DNA of 64,000 nucleotides from positions 704,548-768,547 of the forward strand of contig CAUJNA010001513.1 in the NCBI GenBank assembly GCA_963377175.1, given 5' to 3'. The translations under genes were made by a program, and so were the position numbers. The DNA is from Effrenium voratum (Eukaryota > Sar > Dinophyceae > Suessiales > Symbiodiniaceae). Positions 1 to 11,560 of the stretch are shown here, one piece after another (the first letter of the stretch is position 1; each line of letters opens with the position of its first letter). Below the pieces are notes generated by a model. That model worked only from the letters and a program-made list of their open reading frames with translations. It searched no databases and had not been told where the DNA came from.

Positions 1-844
1 GGCTGGTGGATCTCAAGTGCACAGTCACTCGTGCATCCACAAATGCGTTGTGTGGGTGCTTCCAGGTAGTTACCATTCCACCAAGAAGCACTACAAAAGG
101 AAAACCCTCGCGGCTCAGAAACCTTTCACAGCCTGAACGCTGTGCTGAGGGCGCCCTGCTGCCGGAAGGCGCAAGTTGCCAGCCTGCAGGAGGCTGGCCT
201 GTGGATTGAAGGGGTGCATTTTTGTTTGAGCAGACATTTAGAGGGGGGAACAGAGCAGAAAAAGATAAAAGTGAGCCTTGGGGCCCTTCACAGACAGTGG
301 TTTGTGTTGAGTGCCGCGGCTCCGATCTATTCTATTGATTAGGGGATGTTTAAACGCATGCATCCTTTGTATTGTTCGAAACGGGCGGGCTGATTGGACA
401 CTCAGGTAGAAATTGCAGAGTGGATTTATGTTTTGCAAAGCTCAGTTGAAGCGAGGCTTTGGAGAAAGCGCGGCTACAGCCAGCAGGCAGGACCCAACAA
501 GTTTGAAGGGATCAGGAAGCCCAGCCCGAATGGTCCTTTCGAAGAAAGCAACAAACACCTACGTGTACTGGTGTACCTTTGTTGCACCTTCCCATGCTGC
601 TTTGCCTTGATGGGAGAAAGGCTTGCTGCTCATGTGACTGACCAAACAACTGATCCGGCTAGACACACGCACGCAATGCACAGTTGCGCACCTGTCCACA
701 GGGTGTAGTCAGTCTGAAGTTGAGTCAAGCCCGGTCAGGGCCAGCGAAGGCAAGAGGAGGACAGCCAGGGAATCTGGTCAACTGCAGTGAAAGCTCATGC
801 ACAGTGTACCTCTGGCTTGTGCAATGCACAACTTGTGTTTTTGC

Positions 845-1155
845 AGTGCCGTTGGCTGGGTGCACTGCTTGCGAGGAAAGGTGGCTGGAGACTCAGCCGC
901 GGAATGGAGTTGGTCCTGATTGGGGCTGGTGCTGCTTCTCAAAACAACTGCAGACATGGGGCCCCGCATTTTCGAGCACGGGCCGTTTGGATGTCTTGCG
1001 ACACCTTGAGACCAATCCGGTCGAATCGACTTTCCTCGGGTTTCTGTAGCCAGTTCCCTTGGGATTGCGATGGCGCCCAGGTCTCAGCACTGGTGCCTGT
1101 GTTGATGGCTGCCATTGCCCTGCACTACGAGCCCTACATGAGTGGCGGCTTCTAA
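845..1155 (+). CDS. Possible 3' exons of a plus-strand gene
   Basis: Two exon-like pieces lie here. One starts after a TTTTTGCAG acceptor near 845 and reads CRWLGALLARK before a possible AAAG|GTGG donor near 880. The other opens after CTGTAG near 1050 and reads through QFPWDCDGAQ, a hydrophobic stretch (ALVPVLMAAIALHY) and EPYMSGGF to a TAA at 1153-1155. The last piece resembles a membrane-helix tail followed by a short polar end. No family was recognised and the connection between the pieces was not proved. It would be the only plus-strand gene in the window, which lowers confidence. Confidence 0.25.
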
Positions 1156-1329
1156 GACGTTTGGTGTCAAGTTCCAGAGCAATTCTGATGTTATTTCGAG
1201 TACTTTGCGGGGCCATCAGCAAAGTGTACATAACATATCCAAATCATCACAATCATCATATTGAATTCAATGAAATTGGAACGGGTAAAAAAAAGAAAAA
1301 CCAAACAATAAATAGATACGTTACTTAAG

Positions 1330-2060
1330 GATTGCCCCCCTATTTTGCCATCAAGGATTATATAGCCATGGATCTATGATTTTAATTATTTTACATGAGT
1401 TAATCACAAATTGTGAGCTCTTATTATTGGTATAATATATGTCGATTTATGAATATATTGATATATGATTTATATTAAATTGATTATAGAAATAGGATAT
1501 GTTATGATGGTAATATTTGGAAATATAATTGTAGATTAATTAGATATTATATTATATATTATATAAAATTTATTATATATAATATAATAAATTGATAAAT
1601 TTGAATTGAAATATATTAAGTTTATTGTATAAAATAAAATTATGAAATGTATTTGTTGTATTTGTGGGTGTATTTTGTTGGATTGGTTTGTTGAAAATTT
1701 CTGGATATTTTGACAAATTGATTTGGATTATTTTTAGAAAATATTATATTTTATATAATTCTTATATTTGAATTTATTTGGGCTATTTTGATTATTATTT
1801 GGAATATATAAAAATAAAACATATGGGAATTAATTATGGATTGGATATTGAACCAAATCATTATGGTTTTTAAAATATAGATTTGGAATATATATTGGTT
1901 TATTTATAATTATTTTGTTTGATTTATATTTGGAGAATATGAATTAAAATTAATTATTGTGAGTAATGGTATTTTGCTAATATTTTGGACGAACTTGATT
2001 AGGTGTTGTTTATATAATTGGATTTTTTGATTGATTGTATTTTTGTTTGTATTTACATCC
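1330..2060. other. AT-rich spacer left of the satellite
   Basis: About 730 bp of very AT-rich DNA, built mainly of TATA/ATTA runs with sparse G. No open reading frame, RNA gene or clear tandem period was seen. From about 2060 the text begins to match the satellite (TACGGCCTGGATTTTGG followed by CTGAGAGCTCGG), so a diverged fragment of the repeat forms the right border. Confidence 0.6.
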
Positions 2061-3764
2061 ATTACGGCCTGGATTTTGGCTCCTGAGAGCTCGGCTATAT
2101 GAAATTTTATGAGATTGTATTTTTGATTTATTTTATTTATGGGTTGAAATATGTTGGAATTCTTTTTGATTGTATTGCCTTTCTTGGCGTCCGCCTTAAT
2201 TTACCCCTAATTATTGGTTTGGATTGGTGGTTTGATTTTTTTACCCCCTTGGATTATGTTGAAATTAAATGGACACCATTTCCTAATCTCCAAAATACCC
2301 AATCTAAACCAATAATTGAGGCAAATTAATACTGCGCAGGCCGACCTCTATGAATTCATGAAAACCAACAGATATCATGTCGGTTAACCTTTATGAATTC
2401 ATCCCAATATTTTGGGCGAAATCAATTCAACTTTGTTTATATCCTTGATCGTTTTTGCTTGCGTTTGCAACAATTGCGTATGTAGACGGATCTTTTGAGG
2501 CCGACGGTCCGCGGATTCGTTCTCATCTTGTTTGGGCGACCGCCTTTCGCTGACTCTTTTGGCGTGATTTTATCGCGATTAGCCCGGCCCTCAGTGCATC
2601 TCGCAACCTGTGTTTGGAGAACGGCATGTTTTTCGCACTGAGTTACAAAAAATGTTTTGCCGGCACGGGCTCTATAAGATTTGCTCTTTTTTTTAGCACA
2701 CCCACCACGGCCTGGACCTTGGTCCCTGAGAGCTCGGTTCACGCGTTGCTTTAGGAAGAGCGTATGAAGTTTTGTGAGATCGTGTTTTTGCGGATGTTTT
2801 GGTCCTGATTTGTGGATTGTTTTTGACGGATTATTTTGTTTTTTTTGGCGCCCGCAAGCTGATACTACGTAGGCCGACCTCCTTGAATCTATGAAATCTA
2901 ATTAATACTGTGTAGGTTAATCTCTATGAATTCATTCCAATGTTTTGAGCGAAATTAATTCGGCTTTGCTTACACCTTCGATATTTTCTGGTCGATTGCG
3001 TTTTTGTATGCGTTTATAACAATTGTGTATGCGAATGGATCTTTTGAGTGCAACAGCCCGCGGATCCGTTCTTATCTTGTTCAGGTATTCGCCTTTCACT
3101 GGCATGACCTTATCGCGATTAGCCCGGCAGTTAGTGCATCTCGCGACCTATGTTTGGAAATATTGTTTGATATATACGATATAATCAAATATGTTGGTGC
3201 TTGAATTGCAAAACATATTTTGCCGGCACGGGCTTTCCAAATTTTGATACTTTTAGCACACCTACCACGGCCTGGATCTTGACCCCTAGGATATTACTTC
3301 CTAATCTCCAAAATACCGATCCAAACTACCAATCTAAACCAATAATTGAGGCAAATTAATACTGCGCAGGCCGACCTCTATGAATTCATGAAAACCAACA
3401 GATATCGTGTCGGTCAACCTTTATGAATTCATCCCAATATTTTGGGCGAAATCAATTCAACTTTGTTTATATCCTCGATCGTTTTTGCTTGCGTTTGCAA
3501 CAATTGCGTATGTAGACGGATCTTTTGAGGCCGACGGTCCGCGGATTCGTTCTCATCTTGTTTGGGCGACCGCCTTTCGCTGACTCTTTTGGCGTGACTT
3601 TATCGCGACTAGCCCGGCCCTCAGTGCATCTCGCAACCTGTGTTTGGAGAACGGCATGTTTTTCGCACTGAGTTACAAAAAATGTTTTGCCGGCACGGGC
3701 TCTATAAGATTTGCTCTTTTTTTTAGCACACCCACCACGGCCTGGACCTTGGTCCCTGAGAGCT

Positions 3765-4035
3765 CGGTTTCATGCTTGCTTTAGGACGAGCGTAATGAGT
3801 TTTGTGAGATCTTAATTTTGCGGATGTTTGGTCCTGATTTGTGATTGTTTTTGACGGATTAAATTTTGTTTTTTTTTGCGCCCGCAAGCTGATACTACTA
3901 GGCCGACCTCCTGAATCTATGAACTCTAATTTAATACTGTGTAGGTTAATCTCCTATGAATTCATTCCAGGTTTTGAGCGAAATTAAGTTCCGGCTGGCT
4001 TACTACTTAGGATAATTTCTGGTCGATTGCGTTTT
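3765..4035. other. Indel-rich patch inside satellite copy 2
   Basis: Compared with the same segment in the other copies, this part of copy 2 has many single-base insertions and deletions, for example GAACTCTAATTTAATAC against GAAATCTAATTAATAC and TTCCGGCTGG against TTCGGCTTTG. The flanks are nearly identical to the other copies. The pattern looks like uncorrected sequencing error or a poor assembly join rather than natural divergence. Confidence 0.6.
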
Positions 4036-4812
4036 TTGTATGCGTTTATAACAATTGTGTATGCGAATGGATCTTTTGAGTGCAACAGCCCGCGGATCCG
4101 TTCTTATCTTGTTCAGGTATTCGCCTTTCACTGGCATGACCTTATCGCGATTAGCCCGGCAGTTAGTGCATCTCGCGACCTATGTTTGGAAATATTGTTT
4201 GATATATACGATATAATCAAATATGTTGGTGCTTGAATTACAAAACATATTTTGCCGGCACGGGCTTTCCAAATTTTGATACTTTTAGCACACCTACCAC
4301 GGCCTGGATCTTGACCCCTAGGATGTTACTTCCTAATCTCCAAAATACCGATCCAAACTACCAATCTAAACCAATAATTGAGGCAAATTAATACTGCGCA
4401 GGCCGACCTCTATGAATTCATGAAAACCAACAGATATCGTGTCGGTCAACCTTTATGAATTCATCCCAATATTTTGGGCGAAATCAATTCAACTTTGTTT
4501 ATATCCTCGATCGTTTTTGCTTGCGTTTGCAACAATTGCGTATGTAGACGGATCTTTTGAGGCCGACGGTCCGCGGATTCGTTCTCATCTTGTTTGGGCG
4601 ACCGCCTTTCGCTGACTCTTTTGGCGTGACTTTATCGCGACTAGCCCGGCCCTCAGTGCATCTCGCAACCTGTGTTTGGAGAACGGCATGTTTTTCGCAC
4701 TGAGTTACAAAAAATGTTTTGCCGGCATGGGCTCTATAAGATTTGCTCTTTTTTTTAGCACACCCACCACGGCCTGGACCTTGGTCCCTGAGAGCTTCCC
4801 ACGCGTTGCTTT

Positions 4813-4911
4813 TTTATTTCAGACAGATCCCGTTTTTTTTCTATTATTTTTTTTTTCTTTTATTTTTTAATTTTTTTTATTATTTTTTTTTTTTAATATT
4901 TGGTTATTAAG
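4813..4911. other. About 98-bp T-rich insertion in satellite copy 3
   Basis: The uninterrupted word GCGTTGCTTTAGGAAGAGCG of the other copies is split here by about 98 bp. The insert starts with TTATTTCAGACAGATCCCG and continues as T-runs broken by single A or C. It is unique to this copy. It has no clear target duplication longer than 2-3 bp, so a retroposed tail, replication slippage or an assembly artefact are all possible. Confidence 0.6.
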
Positions 4912-7900
4912 GAAGAGCGTATGAAGTTTTGTGAGATCGTGTTTTTGCGGATGTTTTGGTCCTGATTTGTGGATTGTTTTTGACGGATTATTTTGTTTTT
5001 TTTGGCGCCCGCAAGCTGATACTACGTAGGCCGACCTCCTTGAATCTATGAAATCTAATTAATACTGTGTAGGTTAATCTCTATGAATTCATTCTAATGT
5101 TTTAAGCGAAATTAATTCGGCTTTGCTTACACCTTCGATATTTTCTGGTCGATTGCGATTTTGTATGCGTTTATAACAATTGTGTATGCGAATGGATCTT
5201 TTGAGTGCAACAGCCCGCGGATCCGTTCTTATCTTGTTCAGGTATTCGCCTTTCACTGGCATGACCTTATCGCGATTAGCCCGGCAGTTAGTGCATCTCG
5301 CGACCTATGTTTGGAAATATTGTTTGATATATACGATATAATCAAATATGTTGGTGCTTGAATTGCAAAACATATTTTGCCGGCACGGGCTTTCCAAATT
5401 TTGATACTTTTAGCACACCTACCACGGCCTGGATCTTGACCCCTAGGATATTACTTCCTAATCTCCAAAATACCGATCCAAACTACCAATCTAAACCAAT
5501 AATTGAGGCAAATTAATACTGCGCAGGCCGACCTCTATGAATTCATGAAAACCAACAGATATCGTGTCGGTCAACCTTTATGAATTCATCCCAATATTTT
5601 GGGCGAAATCAATTCAACTTTGTTTATATCCTCGATCGTTTTTGCTTGCGTTTGCAACAATTGCGTATGTAGACGGATCTTTTGAGGCCGACGGTCCGCG
5701 GATTCGTTCTCATCTTGTTTGGGCGACCGCCTTTCGCTGACTCTTTTGGCGTGACTTTATCGCGACTAGCCCGGCCCTCAGTGCATCTCGCAACCTGTGT
5801 TTGGAGAACGGCATGTTTTTCGCACTGAGTTACAAAAAATGTTTTGCCGGCACGGGCTCTATAAGATTTGCTCTTTTTTTTAGCACACCCACCACGGCCT
5901 GGACCTTGGTCCCTGAGAGCTCGGTTCATGCGTTGCTTTAGGAAGAGCGTATGAAGTTTTGTGAGATCGTGTTTTTGCGGATGTTTTGGTCCTGATTTGT
6001 GGATTGTTTTTGACGGATTATTTTGTTTTTTTTGGCGCCCGCAAGCTGATACTACGTAGGCCGACCTCCTTGAATCTATGAAATCTAATTAATACTGTGT
6101 AGGTTAATCTCTATGAATTCATTCCAATGTTTTGAGCGAAATTAATTCGGCTTTGCTTACACCTTCGATATTTTCTGGTCGATTGCGTTTTTGTATGCGT
6201 TTATAACAATTGTGTATGCGAATGGATCTTTTGAGTGCAACAGCCCGCGGATCCGTTCTTATCTTGTTCAGGTATTCGCCTTTCACTGGCATGACCTTAT
6301 CGCGATTAGCCCGGCAGTTAGTGCATCTCGCGACCTATGTTTGGAAATATTGTTTGATATATACGATATAATCAAATATGTTGGTGCTTGAATTACAAAA
6401 CATATTTTGCCGGCACGGGCTTTCCAAATTTTGATACTTTTAGCACACCTACCACGGCCTGGATCTTGACCCCTAGGATGTTACTTCCTAATCTCCAAAA
6501 TACCGATCCAAACTACCAATCTAAACCAATAATTGAGGCAAATTAATACTGCGCAGGCCGACCTCTATGAATTCATGAAAACCAACAGATATCGTGTCGG
6601 TCAACCTTTATGAATTCATCCCAATATTTTGGGCGAAATCAATTCAACTTTGTTTATATCCTCGATCGTTTTTGCTTGCGTTTGCAACAATTGCGTATGT
6701 AGACGGATCTTTTGAGGCCGACGGTCCGCGGATTCGTTCTCATCTTGTTTGGGCGACCGCCTTTCGCTGACTCTTTTGGCGTGACTTTATCGCGACTAGC
6801 CCGGCCCTCAGTGCATCTCGCAACCTGTGTTTGGAGAACGGCATGTTTTTCGCACTGAGTTACAAAAAATGTTTTGCCGGCATGGGCTCTATAAGATTTG
6901 CTCTTTTTTTTAGCACACCCACCACGGCCTGGACCTTGGTCCCTGAGAGCTCGGTTCACGCGTTGCTTTAGGAAGAGCGTATGAAGTTTTGTGAGATCGT
7001 GTTTTTGCGGATGTTTTGGTCCTGATTTGTGGATTGTTTTTGACGGATTATTTTGTTTTTTTTGGCGCCCGCAAGCTGATACTACGTAGGCCGACCTCCT
7101 TGAATCTATGAAATCTAATTAATACTGTGTAGGTTAATCTCTATGAATTCATTCTAATGTTTTAAGCGAAATTAATTCGGCTTTGCTTACACCTTCGATA
7201 TTTTCTGGTCGATTGCGATTTTGTATGCGTTTATAACAATTGTGTATGCGAATGGATCTTTTGAGTGCAACAGCCCGCGGATCCGTTCTTATCTTGTTCA
7301 GGTATTCGCCTTTCACTGGCATGACCTTATCGCGATTAGCCCGGCAGTTAGTGCATCTCGCGACCTATGTTTAGAAATATTGTTTGATATATACGATATA
7401 ATCAAATATGTTGGTGATTGAATTGCAAAACATATTTTGCCGGCACGGGCTTTCTAAATTTTGATACTTTTAGCACACCTACCACGGCCTGGATCTTGAC
7501 CCCTAGGATATTACTTCCTAATCTCCAAAATACCGATCCAAACTACCAGTCTAAACCAATAATTGAGGCAAATTAATACTGCGCAGGCCGACCTCTATGA
7601 ATTCATGAAAACCAACAGATATCGTGTCGGTCAACCTTTATGAACTCATCCCAATATTTTGGGCGAAATCAATTCAACTTTGTTTATATCCTCGATCGTT
7701 TTTGCTTGCGTTTGCAACAATTGCGTATGTAGACGGATCTTTTGAGGCCGACGGTCCGCGGATTCGTTCTCATCTTGTTTGGGCGACCGCCTTTCGCTGA
7801 TTCTTTTGGCGTGACTTTATCGCGACTAGCCCGGCCCTCAGTGCATCTCGCAACCTGTGTTTGGAGAACGGCATGTTTTTCGCACTGAGTTACAAAAAAT

Positions 7901-9090
7901 GTTTTGCCGGCACGGGCTCTATAAGATTTGCTCTTTTTTTTAGCACACCCACCACGGCCTGGACCTTGGTCCCTGAGAGCTCGGTTCACGCGTTGCTTTA
8001 GGAAGAGCGTATGAAGTTTTGTGAGATCGTGTTTTTGCGGATGTTTTGGTCCTGATTTGTGGATTGTTTTTGACGGAGGATTTTGTTTTTTTTGGCGCCC
8101 GCAAGCTGATACTACGTAGGCCGACCTCCTTGAATCTATGAAATCTAATTAATACTGTGTAGGTTAATCTCTATGAATTCATTCCAATGTTTTGAGCGAA
8201 ATTAATTCGGCTTTGCTTACACCTTCGATATTTTCTGGTCGATTGCGTTTTTGTATGCGTTTATAACAATTATGTATGCGAATGGATCTTTTGAGTGCAA
8301 CAGCCCGCGGATCCGTTCTTATCTTGTTCAGGTATTCGCCTTTTACTGGCATGACCTTATCGCGATTAGCCCGGCAGTTAGTGCATCTCGCGACCTATGT
8401 TTGGAAATATTGTTTGATATATACGATATAATCAAATATGTTGGTGCTTGAATTGCAAAAAATATTTTGCCGGCACGGGCTTTCCAAATTTTGATATTTT
8501 TAGCACACCTACCACGGCCTGGATCTTGACCCCTAGGATATTACTTCCTAATCTCCAAAATACCGATCCAAACTACCAATCTAAACCAATAATTGGGGCA
8601 AATTAATACTGCGCAGGCCGACCTCTATGAATTCATGAAAACCAATAAATATCGTGTCGGTTAACCTTTATGAGTTCATCCCAATATTTTGGGCGAAATC
8701 AATTCAGTTTTGCTTGTATCCTCGATCATTTTTGCTTGCGTTTGCAACAATTGCGTATGTGGACGGATCTTTTGAGGCCAATAGCCCGCGGATCCGTTCT
8801 CATCGTTTGGAGACATTTTTTGATATACACGATATAATTAACTATGTTGGTGCTTAATTTGCAAAAAATATTTGCCGACACGGGCTTTACAAATTGTGCT
8901 ATTCTTAGCACACCTACCACGGCCTGGACCTTGGCCCCTAGGATATCACCTCCTAATCTCCAAAATACCGATCCAAACTACCAATCTAAATCAACAATTG
9001 GGGCAAGCTGATATTGCGCAGGCCAACCTCTATGAATTCATGAAATCCAGCTGATATTACGTAGGCCAACCTCTATAATTTCATGTCGTC

Positions 9091-9540
9091 TAGGGCCCGC
9101 TCTTTATGTTGTTGAGAGAGCTAGGATAATTCTGATGGAAGCTGGAGGATGCGCAATTTCCGAGAACAAGGTTCGAAATATTATGTTTTAGATTACACAG
9201 GCTGGATCGCCTTAAATCTGAGCAATTTAACGATACGCATCGCCGGGACATAAAATTCGAAAACCTCCTAGTCGCTTCCTCGGCCCGGCTTTCAGATGCG
9301 TTATGTGGGCTTGTTTTGGCTTATAGGCTCACGGAGGAATAAAAAACAATCTTCCAGAGGAGCAGAGCGATTTATCTCAAAATTGGAATTGAAGCATTAG
9401 CATAGCCTACTATGGAACGAACGCATCCATGAAAGACGTTTGTTGGGAGGTTTTTCAATATTCCGTAATTATTTTGATTAAAATATCGTGCCCGTTTTGC
9501 GAGAATTTGGTGATGTGAGAAGCTCTGAGCCGCGGCCCAT
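9091..9540. other. No feature seen
   Basis: Mixed-composition DNA to the right of the satellite. No reading frame with exon-like character and no tandem structure were found. Confidence 0.4.
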
Positions 9541-9760
9541 TATTATGACTAGTGGCATTTTTGTTTTAAGCGAAACCAGTTCGGCCTTGCTTGCACCCAG
9601 GATGTTTTCTGGTCGATCGTGTTTTCGCATGCGTTTGTAACAATTGTATATGAGGATTGATTTTTTGAAACCAATAGTCCACGGGTCCGTTCTTATTTTG
9701 CTTAGACAATTGCCTTTCACGAACTATATATTTACACTAATATTCGGCTCTTAAGACACA
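9540..9760. repeat. Diverged solitary satellite half-unit
   Basis: The order GTTTTAAGCGAAACCAGTTC, TTTTCTGGTCGAT, GCGTTTGTAACAATTG, a TTTTTTGAAACCAATAG block and GGGTCCGTTCTTAT matches the second half-unit of the 1,030-bp satellite with many substitutions. It is single copy and lies outside the array, so it is an older relative. Confidence 0.65.
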
Positions 9761-10269
9761 CTTTTGCTTTGTGTATCGTAGTGCTTTAGGAAATACACTG
9801 AGGTGCTGCTAAGAAGTTTTATATATAATTCGTTTTTAGATATTTGGGTCTTTAGCTCAATGCAGAATACAGTCTTTCGAAATGTTTTGCTTGGATAGGG
9901 CCCAAGGCAAAAGCTCCAGGTTCATTTTGGTTATCGCTCGAAATTGCGAGGCTTGTGGCGGTATTACGGCGGAGCTATATATCCCTAGGAGTGGTAATTA
10001 AAGGCAATCAAACATGCACTCCCTAAGATAGGATGGACTAGGGATATAGGATTTGATGTGTTTTTCGATATGGCCCAATGCTTTGCATTTCTGGGTAATA
10101 ATTATGATAGCTGTATATTTGTTTATATATATTTGTATTACGACCCTACCCTATACCAATGTGGCATTAATCCCGAGATCGTGTTATGCGCTTTCCGATG
10201 AATGTGTATCATGTTTTTGTGTCCGTGGTTGGTCTTTGGTATTATTTTATTGGGCCGTCCTTAGCGACA

Positions 10270-10490
10270 TAGGCCTCTTTTTCCAGGCGCATCTAAGAGC
10301 GACTAGCCCGGCCCTTAGCGCATCTCGCGATTTGTGTTTGGAGAACGATATACATTTCGCATACGAAGATTGTATAGTTTAATGTGTTTTTGACAAATTT
10401 TGTTAGTGTTTAAGTTGCAAAAAATGTCTTGTTGACACAGGCTCTACAACATTTGTTTTATTCTTGGCATACCCACGGCCTGGATTTTTC
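10270..10490. repeat. Diverged satellite fragment
   Basis: GCGACTAGCCCGGCCCTTAG, GCATCTCGCGA, TGTGTTTGGAGAACG, TTTCGCAT and the closing CACGGCCTGGA correspond to the distal part of the first half-unit. The middle is rearranged relative to the array copies. Confidence 0.6.
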
Positions 10491-10499
10491 TCGGCTAGC

Positions 10500-11290
10500 C
10501 ATTATTTTCTCGAAATATTCGAAAACCGCTTTTCGTTAAGGATTTGCTCGTTATATTTTTTTATAAGTATAATTATATATGTCTGTATTGTTTATTTCAT
10601 GTTCTGATTCTGTTATTCTCTTGCTATGGGATTCATCCCGTACGCTACTAGAAAGTAGCGGGCCCCCACTAATATATATATATATATAATTGAGGATTAA
10701 TACTAAAGATATGATTTTGGGATAGGTGTATTTATTTAAATTGATTTTTATAAGGATTGGAATATTTATTGTAGGTGCAGGGGGCTTAATTTATAATTAT
10801 ATATATATATATAATTATTTTAATTTAACATATATTTATATATTAATTTATAATTATAAATAATTTACGTATAATTAAAATATATATTTAAATAAATATT
10901 ATTATTTAAATAATATAAATTTTCTTAAATTATTTTTTAATATTTATATAAATTACAAAATAAATATAATATAAATTTATATATTTCTATTTCTTAAGAA
11001 AATATTATTATGCTTACCGATACATCAATTTAAATTAGCATAAATACATATAAACATTTAAAAAACTAAATATAATTAAAAATCAAAAATATAATAAATA
11101 TAAATGTTGTTTTTTCTTTTAAATATATTTATTCTATATATAAAATATCGATATATTTCAAAAAATATCTTAAAATATTTAATTTAAAAAATATAAACAT
11201 AAACCATCATTCCTCCATATAAATTATACTATATATTAATTTTATTAAAACAAAATATAATACAAATTCTATATAATATATTGGGGTTCT
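10500..11290. other. AT-rich spacer
   Basis: About 800 bp dominated by TATATA and TTAAA strings, including a short TA run near 10,673-10,690. No gene or ordered repeat was visible. Confidence 0.55.
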
Positions 11291-11299
11291 AATTTGAGG

Positions 11300-11560
11300 T
11301 TGTATCTGGATGCCCGATGCTATAACGCTAGCTCTGCGGTCCGGGGTCGTGTTTCCCACTTGTCTCCCTGTATCTCCCAGTCTCTATGGTCAGATGCCAG
11401 ATGCTGTGACGCTAGCTCCGGGTTGTGTCTCCCGCTTGTCTTTCTATGTCTTCCAGTCTTATCTCCTTATGTCTGGAGGCCAGATGCTGGGTTGTGTCTT
11501 CCGCAATGCGCGGTCAGATTCTGCAATTTGTCTCCCTGTGTCTTTCTGCAAATAGCACAG
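11300..11560. repeat. Degenerate tandem repeat, unit about 100 bp
   Basis: The words CAGATGCTG (or CCGATGCTA), ACGCTAGCTC, TGTCTCCC/TGTTTCCC, TTGTCT and CCAGTCT recur in the same order about every 85-105 bp for two to three turns, with heavy divergence. Short frames across it are products of the repetition. Confidence 0.5.

Larger units (their letters stand above)
2271..9090. repeat. 1,030-bp dimeric satellite, six full copies and one partial
   Basis: The junction word TTACTTCCTAATCTCC recurs near 3292, 4325, 5451, 6480, 7510 and 8540, so the period is 1,030 bp. The interval that contains the poly-T insertion is about 97 bp longer. Each unit consists of two diverged half-units of about 533 and 497 bp. 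Both share the order GAATTCAT, AACAATTG, GGATCTTTTGAG, CGCGGAT, TTATCGCGA, AGCCCGGC, GCATCTCGC and CACGGCCTGGA. Full copies differ at only a few positions. The last copy (8543-9090) is truncated and more diverged. Short open frames repeat in every copy on both strands, but this follows from copy identity. A heterochromatic or subtelomeric satellite is a reasonable guess; no function is visible. Confidence 0.93.

Noticed and set aside
2437..7989. Conserved 101-codon minus-strand and 66-codon plus-strand frames in every satellite copy
   Set aside because: Copies are nearly identical at all positions, so conservation of frames carries no information. The few differences include amino-acid changes, and there are no splice or start features.
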